Of a DNA stretch of 64,000 nt, positions 16,451 through 24,285 are shown piece by piece (within the stretch, counting starts at the first letter, position 1; every line of letters begins with the position of its first letter). This DNA is from Mesorhizobium sp. M2E.F.Ca.ET.219.01.1.1 (GTDB lineage: Bacteria; Pseudomonadota; Alphaproteobacteria; Rhizobiales; Rhizobiaceae), in NCBI RefSeq assembly GCF_004016445.2, contig NZ_SADT02000001.1:1035630-1099629 (forward strand). Reading direction: 5' to 3'. The notes beneath the pieces were generated by a model. That model did no database searches. It saw only the letters and a list, made by a program, of their open reading frames with translations, and was not told where the DNA came from. The position numbers and the translations under genes are program-made.

Positions 16451-17491
16451 ATGCGTACCAAGTCCAGCATCCGCGTCGTCGGCTGCCATGCCGAGGGGGA
16501 GATCGGCGATGTCATCGTCGGCGGCGTGCTGCCGCCGCCCGGCCGCACGATGATGGAAAAGATGATCACGATGGAGCGCGATCACGATCATATCAGGCGC
16601 ATGCTGATCTGCGAACCGCGCGGCAGCGTGGCCCGGCATGTCAATCTCCTGGTGCCATCGACGCGCGAGGATTGCGCCGCGGGGGCCATCATCATGGAGC
16701 CGACGGAGTACCCGCCGATGTCCGGCTCCAACACGATCTGCGTCGCCACCGTGCTGCTCGAGACCGGGATGGTGCCGATGCAGGAGCCGGAGACGCGCTT
16801 CAAGCTGGATATGCCGGGCGGCGTCATCGAGGTGCGCGCCGAATGCCGCGACGGCAAATGCCTGTCGATCACCTTCCGCAACGCCCCCGCCTTCGCCGAA
16901 CGCCTCGACGCGAATATCGAAGTCGAGGGGCTGGGAACTCTGAAGGTCGATATCGCCTATGGCGGGATGTTCTACGCGATCGTCGACGCGGCCGCGCTGG
17001 GCTTCTCGGTCACGCCTGACGAGGCCCGGGAGATTGCTGTGGCCGGCGAGAAGGTCCGCCACGCCGCGCGCGAGCAGCTCAATGTCGTCCATCCTGAGTT
17101 CGACAATGTGCGCGGCGTGTCGATCGTGCAGTTCGCCATGCCGTTCCAGGGGCCGGGCAAGGTCACACGCAACACCTGCATCGTCTCGCCCGGGCGCTCG
17201 GACCGCAGTCCGACGGGAACCGGCACATCGGCCCGCATGGCCGTGCTGCACGCGCGGGGCCTGATGCGCGTCGGCGACGTTCTGATCCATGAATCGATCA
17301 TTGGCTCGCGCTTCACCGGCAGAATTGTGGACCTCACCGAAATCGCCGGACGCAAGGCGATCGTTCCCGAGATCACCGGCCGTGCCTGGATCACCGGCGA
17401 GCATAACTACTATCTCGATCCAACGGATCCCTATCCGCAAGGCTATGTGCTGTCGGACACCTGGGGCACCTCGACCTCGGTGAAGCAATAG
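16451..17491 (+). CDS. Proline racemase superfamily protein with Ser/Thr catalytic pair
   Basis: A 346-residue member of the proline racemase superfamily (PF05544), which includes 4-hydroxyproline 2-epimerase (two catalytic Cys) and trans-3-hydroxy-L-proline dehydratase (Cys and Thr). Conserved blocks are CEPRGSVARHVNLLVPS, MEPTEYPPMSGSNTIC and DRSPTGTGTSARMAVLHARG. At the first catalytic position it has Ser91 (MSGSN where CGH is usual) and at the second Thr255 (SPTGTG where SPCGTG is usual). Two-base racemisation by cysteines is therefore impossible; a dehydratase or another reaction is likely. SD AGGGAG precedes the ATG. It is divergent from the DapA-family gene, suggesting a common imino-acid pathway. 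Confidence 0.82.
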   Translation: MRTKSSIRVVGCHAEGEIGDVIVGGVLPPPGRTMMEKMITMERDHDHIRRMLICEPRGSVARHVNLLVPSTREDCAAGAIIMEPTEYPPMSGSNTICVATVLLETGMVPMQEPETRFKLDMPGGVIEVRAECRDGKCLSITFRNAPAFAERLDANIEVEGLGTLKVDIAYGGMFYAIVDAAALGFSVTPDEAREIAVAGEKVRHAAREQLNVVHPEFDNVRGVSIVQFAMPFQGPGKVTRNTCIVSPGRSDRSPTGTGTSARMAVLHARGLMRVGDVLIHESIIGSRFTGRIVDLTEIAGRKAIVPEITGRAWITGEHNYYLDPTDPYPQGYVLSDTWGTSTSVKQ

Positions 17492-17709
17492 AACTTCCTG
17501 CAACGGCGTCGTCTTGGAGCACTCGGGTACCCGGAACCTTTCTGTTCGAACGCAGGGCATCGCGCTGCATATGCTCGGCGGACCTTGCAGGGAGGCGCCC
17601 GCTCTGATTCCCTGCGCTTGGTGGGGATCACCTGATTCGTGTGCTCGTCGCTCCGGTTTCGCATCGCTGTGCGGCGGAGCAGCGGGTGCTTTCGCAGAAA
17701 GATGAAGAA

Positions 17710-18702
17710 ATGACCGCCAAGCCGGAAATCCTGGAGATGAGACCCAAGATCACCGTCGTCGGGGTCGGCGGCGCCGGCGGAAACGCCGTCAACAACATGA
17801 TCGCCGAAGGCTTGCAGGGCGTCGAGTTCGTCGTCGCCAACACCGACGCCCAGGCGCTCACCATGTCGAAATCGTCGAGGCTGATTCAGTTGGGCGCGCA
17901 TGTCACCGAGGGGCTGGGCGCCGGATCGCTGCCGCAGGTTGGAAGTGCGGCCGCGGAGGAATCCATCGACGAGATCATGGATCATCTGGCGGGAACGCAT
18001 ATGTGTTTCATCACCGCCGGCATGGGCGGCGGCACGGGCACGGGCGCCGCGCCGGTGATTGCGCGTGCCGCGCGCGACGCCGGCATTTTGACGGTCGCCG
18101 TCGTCACCAAGCCTTTCACGTTCGAAGGCAAGCGCCGGACCCAGGCGGCCGAGGAAGGCATCGAGCGGCTGCGCGAGAGCGCCGACACCGTGATCGTCAT
18201 CCCGAACCAGAACCTGTTCAGGGTCGCCGACGCCAGGACCACATTCGCCGACGCCTTCGCCATGGCGGACCGCGTTCTCTACGCGGGCGTCGGCTGCATC
18301 ACGGACCTCATCGTCAAGGAAGGCCTGATCAATCTCGATTTCGCCGACGTGAAGTCGGTGATGCGCGACATGGGCCCGGCGATGATGGGAACCGGCGAGG
18401 CCTCAGGAGAGGGGCGTGCAAGGACGGCGGCCGAAGCTGCGATCGCCAATCCGCTGCTGGACGAAGCCTCCATGACGGGCGCCAGGGGGCTGCTGGTGTC
18501 GATCAGCGGCGGCATGGACATGACGCTGTTCGAGGTCGATGAAGCGGCGACGCGGATACGCGAGGAGGTCGACGCCGATGCCGACATCATCGTCGGCGCC
18601 ATCTTCGATCAGTCCCTGGCCGGAAAGTTCCGTGTGTCGGTCGTCGCGACCGGATTGCGCAAGAGCGCGAGCGTGATGCAGTTCGAGCAGAGGATCGCCT
18701 AA
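17710..18702 (+). CDS. ftsZ2: Short FtsZ paralogue (FtsZ2-type), lacking the C-terminal tail
   Basis: A 330-residue FtsZ GTPase. The GTP-binding motifs are [13 protein letters not shown] (18-30), the tubulin signature [13 protein letters not shown] (103-115) and PNQNLFR; the T7 catalytic loop is [11 protein letters not shown] (208-218). The protein stops right after the globular C-terminal domain ([18 protein letters not shown]), so the flexible linker and the conserved tail peptide that binds FtsA and other partners are absent. Rhizobia such as Sinorhizobium meliloti carry a similar short, non-essential FtsZ2 besides the essential FtsZ. I chose the ATG at 17710 because homology begins there, though its ribosome site is weak. 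No cell-division genes are nearby; it sits alone among catabolic genes. Confidence 0.88.
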   Translation: MTAKPEILEMRPKITVVGVGGAGGNAVNNMIAEGLQGVEFVVANTDAQALTMSKSSRLIQLGAHVTEGLGAGSLPQVGSAAAEESIDEIMDHLAGTHMCFITAGMGGGTGTGAAPVIARAARDAGILTVAVVTKPFTFEGKRRTQAAEEGIERLRESADTVIVIPNQNLFRVADARTTFADAFAMADRVLYAGVGCITDLIVKEGLINLDFADVKSVMRDMGPAMMGTGEASGEGRARTAAEAAIANPLLDEASMTGARGLLVSISGGMDMTLFEVDEAATRIREEVDADADIIVGAIFDQSLAGKFRVSVVATGLRKSASVMQFEQRIA

Positions 18703-18720
18703 CGCCACCGCGATCTTCGG

Positions 18721-18737
18721 CCGCGCCGATGGCGCGG
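18721..18737 (+). terminator. GC-rich hairpin downstream of ftsZ2
   Basis: CCGCGCC-GAT-GGCGCGG forms a perfect 7-bp stem with a 3-base loop 18 bp after the ftsZ2 stop. There is no T-tract, so termination is only possible, not clear. Confidence 0.3.
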
Positions 18738-18877
18738 CGCGATCGGCTGATGCCAGCTCCCAACGGCGAATAGATTACGGCTGCCGAATATCGTCGGCTA
18801 GCGCACTTACACGCGCGCCTCTCCGTCGCTAATTTTCATGCCACGGCATACAGTCGCGGCTGACGGGAGAGGCTCAC

Positions 18878-19939
18878 ATGAAAAGCTTCGTCTACAACGC
18901 CCAGCCGGCACGCGTCGTCTTCGGATCGGGCACGATCGCCAGGCTCCCGGAGGAGATCGACCGGCTGGGGCTGAAACGCGTGCTCGTGCTTACGACACCG
19001 CCGCGGGAGGCCGATGCCCGGCGTCTCGCCGGGTCGCTCGGCGGCACGGCAGCCGGCGTCTATGCGGGGGCGATGATGCACACGCCGGTGTCCGTGACCG
19101 AGGACGCGCTGCGGGTCGTGGCGGAGCTTAAGGCCGACGGGCTGGTCGCGATCGGCGGCGGCTCCACGACCGGCCTCGCCAAGGCGATCGCCTTGCGCAC
19201 CGACCTGCCGCAGATCGTGGCGCCGACGACCTATGCCGGTTCGGAAATGACGCCGATCCTCGGCGAGACCAAGGATGGCGTGAAAGTCACCCAGTCGAGC
19301 CCGAGGGTGCTACCGGAAGTGGTGATCTACGACGTCGACCTGACGATGACGCTTCCCGCTTCCCTGTCGGGAACAAGCGGCATGAACGCCATCGCCCATG
19401 CCGTCGAGGCGCTCTATGCCAGGGAAAGCAACCCGGTGATAGACCTGATGGCCGCAGAGGCCATCGGCGCGTTGGTGAGCGCCCTGCCGGTCATTGCCGG
19501 GAACCCGCATGACCGCGACGCGCGCTCCGAGGCGCTTTACGGCGCCTGGCTCTGTGGCATCTGTCTCGGCTCCGTCGGCATGGCGCTGCACCACAAGCTT
19601 TGCCACACGCTCGGCGGCAGTTTCGACCTGCCGCATGCCGAGACCCATGCGATCGTGCTGCCGCATGCGCTGGCCTATAACGCGCCTGCCGTTCCGGCCG
19701 CCATGGAAACCTTGCGGGCCGTCCTGAAGACGAACGACCCGGCGCAGACTCTCTACGATCTCGCCGGCCGGATCGGCGCCAAGCACGCTTTGTCGGAGAT
19801 AGGCATGCCGCCCGAGGGAATCGACATCGCGACGGACCGCGCGCTGGCCAATCCCTACTGGAACCCGCGCGCGCTGGAGCGGGAACCGATCCGGGCCCTT
19901 ATCGCCCGCGCCTATGCCGGCGAACCGCCACGGAGCTGA
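18878..19939 (+). CDS. Maleylacetate reductase (iron-type alcohol dehydrogenase family)
   Basis: A 353-residue member of the iron-containing alcohol dehydrogenase family. The pattern FVYNAQPARVVFGSGTI at the N-terminus, AIGGGSTTGLAKAIAL, PTTYAGSEMTPILG and HHKLCHTLGGSFDLPHAETH is that of maleylacetate reductase, which reduces maleylacetate to 3-oxoadipate with NAD(P)H in hydroxyquinol, resorcinol and chloroaromatic breakdown. 3-Oxoadipate is also the product of the pca operon in this window. No hydroxyquinol dioxygenase gene is adjacent, so the source of maleylacetate is not shown. It probably forms its own unit, followed by a terminator-like hairpin at 20009. Confidence 0.88.
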   Translation: MKSFVYNAQPARVVFGSGTIARLPEEIDRLGLKRVLVLTTPPREADARRLAGSLGGTAAGVYAGAMMHTPVSVTEDALRVVAELKADGLVAIGGGSTTGLAKAIALRTDLPQIVAPTTYAGSEMTPILGETKDGVKVTQSSPRVLPEVVIYDVDLTMTLPASLSGTSGMNAIAHAVEALYARESNPVIDLMAAEAIGALVSALPVIAGNPHDRDARSEALYGAWLCGICLGSVGMALHHKLCHTLGGSFDLPHAETHAIVLPHALAYNAPAVPAAMETLRAVLKTNDPAQTLYDLAGRIGAKHALSEIGMPPEGIDIATDRALANPYWNPRALEREPIRALIARAYAGEPPRS

Positions 19940-20008
19940 GACGCCCGGGCAAACTGCACAGCGCATCAGAAAAACGAAATTGTCCGCCGACGCTCCAGCC
20001 GTAATTGT

Positions 20009-20036
20009 CCCAGCCAGGCGAACGGCTGGGTTTCTT
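20009..20036 (+). terminator. Rho-independent-like terminator after maleylacetate reductase
   Basis: CCCAGCC (20009-20015), an 8-base loop, GGCTGGG (20024-20030) and then TTTCTT form a 7-bp hairpin with a short T-rich tail. It lies about 70 bp after the reductase stop and before the importer operon. The upstream side also holds two AATTGTCC direct repeats (19978-19985 and 20003-20010) that may belong to the importer promoter. Confidence 0.45.
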
Positions 20037-20103
20037 GGGAGGATTCCGGAGCAGCTGATCGCCTGACAAAGGCGCCGACCACAGGCTGCCTGGGAGGAAG
20101 AAA

Positions 20104-21102
20104 ATGCCTGGTTCGGGCAAATCGGACGACAGGCGCCTTGGCTTCAAGGCGTCGCAGGAAGTCGTCGTCGTTGCGATCTCGATCGCGCTGTTCGTCGTGT
20201 TCTCGGCGACGCTCAACAATTTCCTGAGCCAGGGCAACATCATCGCCATACTCAAGAACGTGTCGATCCTCGGCACGCTTGCCGTCGGCATGGGCTTCGT
20301 CGTCGTCGGCCGCGGCATCGACCTCACCATGGTGGCGGTGATGGTCGTCGGCGTCGCCTTCAGCATCTGGATCTCCACCTGGGGCATCGATTTCACGCTG
20401 GCCGTGATCTGCGGCGCCGTGCTGGTCGCGGCCATAGGCCTGTTCACCGGAGTCATGGTGGCGATCGCGGAAGTGCCGCCGATCTTTGCGACGTTGGCCA
20501 TCGCCTCGTCGGTCTACGGCTCCGGGCGCATCGTCTTCGCCTCGGACGTGCTCTATGCCCCGCCGGACATCGCCTGGCTGAAATTCGTCGGCAATGGCAG
20601 CGTGCTCGGCATTCCGATGTCCGTCGTCATCTTTGGCGCCGTGGCGGCTCTGATGGGCCTCTTCCTGCGCAGGACGCGCTTCGGCCGGCTGGTCTACGCG
20701 ACCGGCGACAATCCGAACGCGGCCCGCACCACCGGCCTGCCGACGCGCCCGATCATCGTCACGCAATATGTCATCAGCGCGCTGATCGCCTTCACCGCCG
20801 GCATCATCATGACGGGTCTCGTCACCGGCATCGACACGCGCCTCTACAATTCGAGCCTGATCTACGACGTGCTGCTGGTGGTGGTGCTGGGCGGCATCGG
20901 CCTGTCGGGCGGGCAGGGCGGTGTGCGCAATGTCATCGCCGGCACCATCCTGGTCGGCATCCTGACCAACGGCATGACGATCCTGAACTTCAGCTACACC
21001 AGCCAGAACCTGATCAAGAGCGTGATCCTGCTCAGCGCGCTTGCCATCGACGCCATCATCAATCCGCGCGACGAGCAGACCTCGCAGAGCGGCGACATCT
21101 GA
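20104..21102 (+). CDS. Sugar-type ABC transporter permease (RbsC/AraH family)
   Basis: A 332-residue, very hydrophobic permease of the BPD_transp_2 family, with about eight to ten membrane segments. Typical blocks are GMGFVVVGRGIDLTMVAV (the family's GxDLS-like region) and VVVLGGIGLSGGQGGVRNV near the C-terminus. It is the first gene of an operon with a binding protein, a second permease fused to a propeller, a free propeller and a two-domain ATPase; the SD GGGAGGAAG precedes the ATG. With the second permease it would form a heterodimeric channel. The substrate is not a safe guess: the propeller enzymes suggest a lactone, ester or alkaloid-like compound rather than a simple sugar. Confidence 0.87.
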   Translation: MPGSGKSDDRRLGFKASQEVVVVAISIALFVVFSATLNNFLSQGNIIAILKNVSILGTLAVGMGFVVVGRGIDLTMVAVMVVGVAFSIWISTWGIDFTLAVICGAVLVAAIGLFTGVMVAIAEVPPIFATLAIASSVYGSGRIVFASDVLYAPPDIAWLKFVGNGSVLGIPMSVVIFGAVAALMGLFLRRTRFGRLVYATGDNPNAARTTGLPTRPIIVTQYVISALIAFTAGIIMTGLVTGIDTRLYNSSLIYDVLLVVVLGGIGLSGGQGGVRNVIAGTILVGILTNGMTILNFSYTSQNLIKSVILLSALAIDAIINPRDEQTSQSGDI

Positions 21103-21138
21103 AACAAGAACCCGAACCATCAAATCAGGGAGGAACCG

Positions 21139-22155
21139 ATGAAGATATTCAAGAAATGCCTGTTGGCGGGCCTGGGCGCGCTCGCGCTGCTGGGCGCGGC
21201 GCAGGTCGCGAGCGCACAGGAAACCGACCAGGTCGGCCGGGCCGCCTATATCGACGGCGTCAAGGGCAAGAAGGTTATCTTCGTGCCGATCTCGCAGGGC
21301 ATGGACCTCAACCAGGCCTGGGTGATGGTGTGGCAGCGCCACGCCGCCCGCTATGGCTTCACCCTCGAGGTGCGCGATCCCAACGGCGACACCAATGCCG
21401 GCATTCGCGCCATGCAGGGCGCCATCGCCGAGAAGCCGGACCTGATCATTGTGCAGAACCCGGACGTGCAGACCTATGCGCGCCTCTTGAAGCAGGCGCA
21501 GGCCGCCGGCATCAAGGTGCTGCAGGTCAACATGCAGTCGGCGACCCAGACCGACTCCTATGTCGGCAATGACTGGATCGAGATGGGCCGCCTGGAGATG
21601 GGCGAGCTCGCCAAGCATTGCACCGGGCCGAACGCCGTCTCGCACAAGGTGGTCTGGCTTGCCGGCGTGCAGACGGGCGCCGCCAACATCTATATGCGCA
21701 CCGGCATCGACGAGGTGCTGAAGGCCAATCCCGAGTTGCAGCTCGTCTCCGACCAGCCGGCCGACTATATCAGCGAAAAGGCCCGCCAGATCACCGAGAC
21801 TGTGCTGCAGCAGCACCCCGATCTCTGCGGCATCATGGGCATCTGGGACAATGCCGAAGTCGGCGCAGGCGCTGCCGTCGCGGCTGCCGGCAAGCAGGAC
21901 CAGGTGACCATCGTCACCAATGGCGCTGGCGCCGCCACCGGCTGCGAGAGCATCAAGAACGGGCTGCTCGACGTGATCTTCAACTTCAATGCGCCGACGC
22001 AGGGCGAAATCGCCGCGCAGCAGATTTCCGAACTGCTGCAGCACCCTGATCGCAAGGCCGGCAGCGAGAAGACCATCTTCTTCGGCCCGATCACTCGCGT
22101 CGACAAGACCAATGCGACCGGCCGCAACTGCTGGAAGCCTGAAGACATCAAGTAA
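21139..22155 (+). CDS. Sugar-type ABC transporter periplasmic binding protein
   Basis: A 338-residue periplasmic binding protein of the RbsB-like family (Peripla_BP_4). A Sec signal peptide is clear: KKCLLAGLGALALLGAAQ then VASAQE, with cleavage expected near residue 29. The mature part has the expected fold, including DPNGDTNAGIRAMQGAIAEK and QNPDVQTYARLLKQAQAAG. A strong SD (AGGGAGGAACC) suggests high expression, as is usual for the binding protein. It lies between the two permease genes. The ligand is unknown. Confidence 0.88.
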   Translation: MKIFKKCLLAGLGALALLGAAQVASAQETDQVGRAAYIDGVKGKKVIFVPISQGMDLNQAWVMVWQRHAARYGFTLEVRDPNGDTNAGIRAMQGAIAEKPDLIIVQNPDVQTYARLLKQAQAAGIKVLQVNMQSATQTDSYVGNDWIEMGRLEMGELAKHCTGPNAVSHKVVWLAGVQTGAANIYMRTGIDEVLKANPELQLVSDQPADYISEKARQITETVLQQHPDLCGIMGIWDNAEVGAGAAVAAAGKQDQVTIVTNGAGAATGCESIKNGLLDVIFNFNAPTQGEIAAQQISELLQHPDRKAGSEKTIFFGPITRVDKTNATGRNCWKPEDIK

Positions 22156-22167
22156 GCGGACTTTTCG

Positions 22168-24285
22168 ATGAGCATGGCCGAAAGCCTTGTGCGCTGGCGC
22201 TACCGCCTGCTCCCCGACCATGTGGTCGGGGAGATCCTGACCAAGAAGTGGATCGACAGCGTCATCCCCTTCACCGCGCTGGTCATCCTGTGCGCGATCT
22301 TCGGCTCGATCGTACCGGGCTTCTTCGATGTGACGACGCTGACCAATCTCAGCGGCCAGACCGCCGAGCTTGGCCTGGTCGTGCTCGGCATGACCATCGT
22401 GATGGTGTCGGGCGGCATCGATCTCTCGGTCGGCTCGACCTTCGCGCTGGCGGTGCTCGTCACGCTCTACGGCATGAATGTCGAGCAGTGGAGTTTCGGA
22501 ACCGGCCTGCTGGCCTGCCTGGGTCTCGGCGTCGCCTGCGGCGCCATAAACGGCTTCCTGGTTGGCTTCCTACGCATGCGGGCGTTTCTCACCACGCTGG
22601 TCACGCTCATCATCTACCGCTCCACCTTCGACATCGTCTTCCCGCATGTCTCGACGGCGATCGTCACCAGCGGGCCGGATTCGCCGACCTATGATTTTCT
22701 CGGCTTCGGAACGGTCTGGGGCGTTCCAACGTCCTTCGCGGTCTTCGTGGTCATCGCGATCGCGATCCACCTGGTGCTGTCGCGCGCCCGCTACGGCTGG
22801 CGTCTGTTCGCGGTCGGCGGCGCGCGCCGTTCCGCCTACAATGCCGGCATCAATGTGCGCTTCACCCTGTTCAGCGCCTATGTTCTCTGTTCGGTGCTGG
22901 TCGCGCTCTCCGGTTTCTTCTTCTCGGCCCGCATCGGAAGTGCTGCTTCCGACATCGGCACCGGTCTCGAATTGCAGGTGCTGACCGCGACGGTGCTCGG
23001 CGGCATCTCGCTTGGCGGCGGGCGCGGCTCGGTCGCCAAGGCGCTGATGGGCACGCTCTTCGTGCTCGTCCTGTCGAACAGCCTGCTTGCGCTCGCCGTG
23101 CCCGGCCCGGTCAATTATCTGATCCTCGGCGTCGTGCTGCTACTCTCGGTCATGCTCGACGTGCGCTGGGTGAAGAACCGCCACAAGATCCTGCGCAGCG
23201 TCTACATCTCGCCGACCTTCGCCAAGATGCCGCAGGCGATCTCGACGGCGCCCGGCGCGCCGATGGCCGTGAACGACCGGCTGAAGGTTGTCGGCGTCAT
23301 CGGCCTCGGCTTCCTCGACGGCGCCGAAGATGTGATCTTTGACCGGCAGGACCGCCTCTATACCGGCAGCCGGCAAGGCGACATATTGCGCTTCCAGCCG
23401 CCGCACTACACCGAGAGCGAAGTCTTCGCCCATATAGGCGGCTCGCCGCTCGGCATGGCCTTCGACCGCGACGACAATCTGGTCATCTGCGTCGCCGGCA
23501 TGGGCCTCTACCAGGTTTCGCCAGCGGGCGAGGTGAAGCTGCTCACCGCCGAGACCAACCGTTCGCTGACATCGGTGGTCGACGACTCGACCATGAAGCT
23601 TGCCGACGACTGCGACATCCTCCCTGACGGCCGCATCGTCTTTTCCGAGGCCACGGTGCGTTTCGAGATGCACGACTGGTATGCGGACGCGCTGGAGAGC
23701 CGCGGCAACGGGCGCATCATCGTCCACGATCCCAACTCCGGCTCGACGCGCACGCTGCTGTCGAACCTGGTCTTCCCGAATGGCATCTGCACCGCCTTCG
23801 ACGGCCAGTCGGTGTTGTTCGCCGAAAGCTGGGCCTGCCGCATCAGCCGCTACTATTTCGACGGTCCGAAGAAGGGCAAGGTCGAGCGCGTCATCGAGGG
23901 GCTGCCCGGCTATCCCGACAATATCAACCGAGCCTCCGACGGCACCTATTGGCTGGCGCTGATGGGCATGCGCACGCCGGCGCTCGACCTGTCGCTGGAA
24001 ATGCCCGGCTTCCGCCGCCGCATGGCGCGGCGCGTGTCGGAAGACGCCTGGCTGATGCCCAATCTCAACACCGGCTGCGTGCTGCGCTTCGACGAGAAGG
24101 GCCAGATCCTCGAAAGCCTATGGGACCAGGCCGGCGAGAAGCATCCGATGATCACCTCGATGCGCGAGCACAAGGGCGTCCTCTATCTCTGCGGCATCTT
24201 CAACAACCGCATGGGCACCCTTCCGCTGAAGGGGGTCGACCCCAACTGGTTCAGCTCGGATTCCTACTGGGGCAAAAAGCCATGA
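22168..24285 (+). CDS. Fusion: RbsC-type ABC permease plus strictosidine-synthase-like beta-propeller
   Basis: One uninterrupted 705-residue frame joins two normally separate proteins. Residues 1 to about 340 are an RbsC/AraH-type permease (SGGIDLSVGSTFALAVLVTL, LGGISLGGGRGSVAKALMG, then membrane segments to about 330). After a linker, residues 372-705 are a six-bladed propeller of the SMP-30/strictosidine synthase (APMAP-like) class, with FPNGICTAFDGQSVLFAESW, YPDNINRASDGTYWLALMG and DEKGQILESLW. The propeller has no signal and would sit on the cytoplasmic side if the permease has the usual topology. It may hydrolyse the imported compound as it enters. The stop overlaps the start of a second propeller gene (ATGA). 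Confidence 0.85.
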   Translation: MSMAESLVRWRYRLLPDHVVGEILTKKWIDSVIPFTALVILCAIFGSIVPGFFDVTTLTNLSGQTAELGLVVLGMTIVMVSGGIDLSVGSTFALAVLVTLYGMNVEQWSFGTGLLACLGLGVACGAINGFLVGFLRMRAFLTTLVTLIIYRSTFDIVFPHVSTAIVTSGPDSPTYDFLGFGTVWGVPTSFAVFVVIAIAIHLVLSRARYGWRLFAVGGARRSAYNAGINVRFTLFSAYVLCSVLVALSGFFFSARIGSAASDIGTGLELQVLTATVLGGISLGGGRGSVAKALMGTLFVLVLSNSLLALAVPGPVNYLILGVVLLLSVMLDVRWVKNRHKILRSVYISPTFAKMPQAISTAPGAPMAVNDRLKVVGVIGLGFLDGAEDVIFDRQDRLYTGSRQGDILRFQPPHYTESEVFAHIGGSPLGMAFDRDDNLVICVAGMGLYQVSPAGEVKLLTAETNRSLTSVVDDSTMKLADDCDILPDGRIVFSEATVRFEMHDWYADALESRGNGRIIVHDPNSGSTRTLLSNLVFPNGICTAFDGQSVLFAESWACRISRYYFDGPKKGKVERVIEGLPGYPDNINRASDGTYWLALMGMRTPALDLSLEMPGFRRRMARRVSEDAWLMPNLNTGCVLRFDEKGQILESLWDQAGEKHPMITSMREHKGVLYLCGIFNNRMGTLPLKGVDPNWFSSDSYWGKKP

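Noticed and set aside
15397..16569. Longer reading of the DapA-family gene from 16569
   Set aside because: It would extend into the divergent promoter and the proline-racemase-like gene; the ATG at 16356 has a clear SD and fits the family N-terminus.
17492..17709. Possible small gene or RNA upstream of ftsZ2
   Set aside because: Only a 7-bp inverted repeat GCAGGGA/TCCCTGC (17587-17593 and 17609-17615) is seen; no frame with coding character and no tRNA-like fold.
19966..22221. 751-codon open frame on the minus strand opposite the permease and binding-protein genes
   Set aside because: It is antisense to well-supported transporter genes, is full of His, Asp and Arg runs typical of the complement of high-GC codons, and has no recognisable domain.
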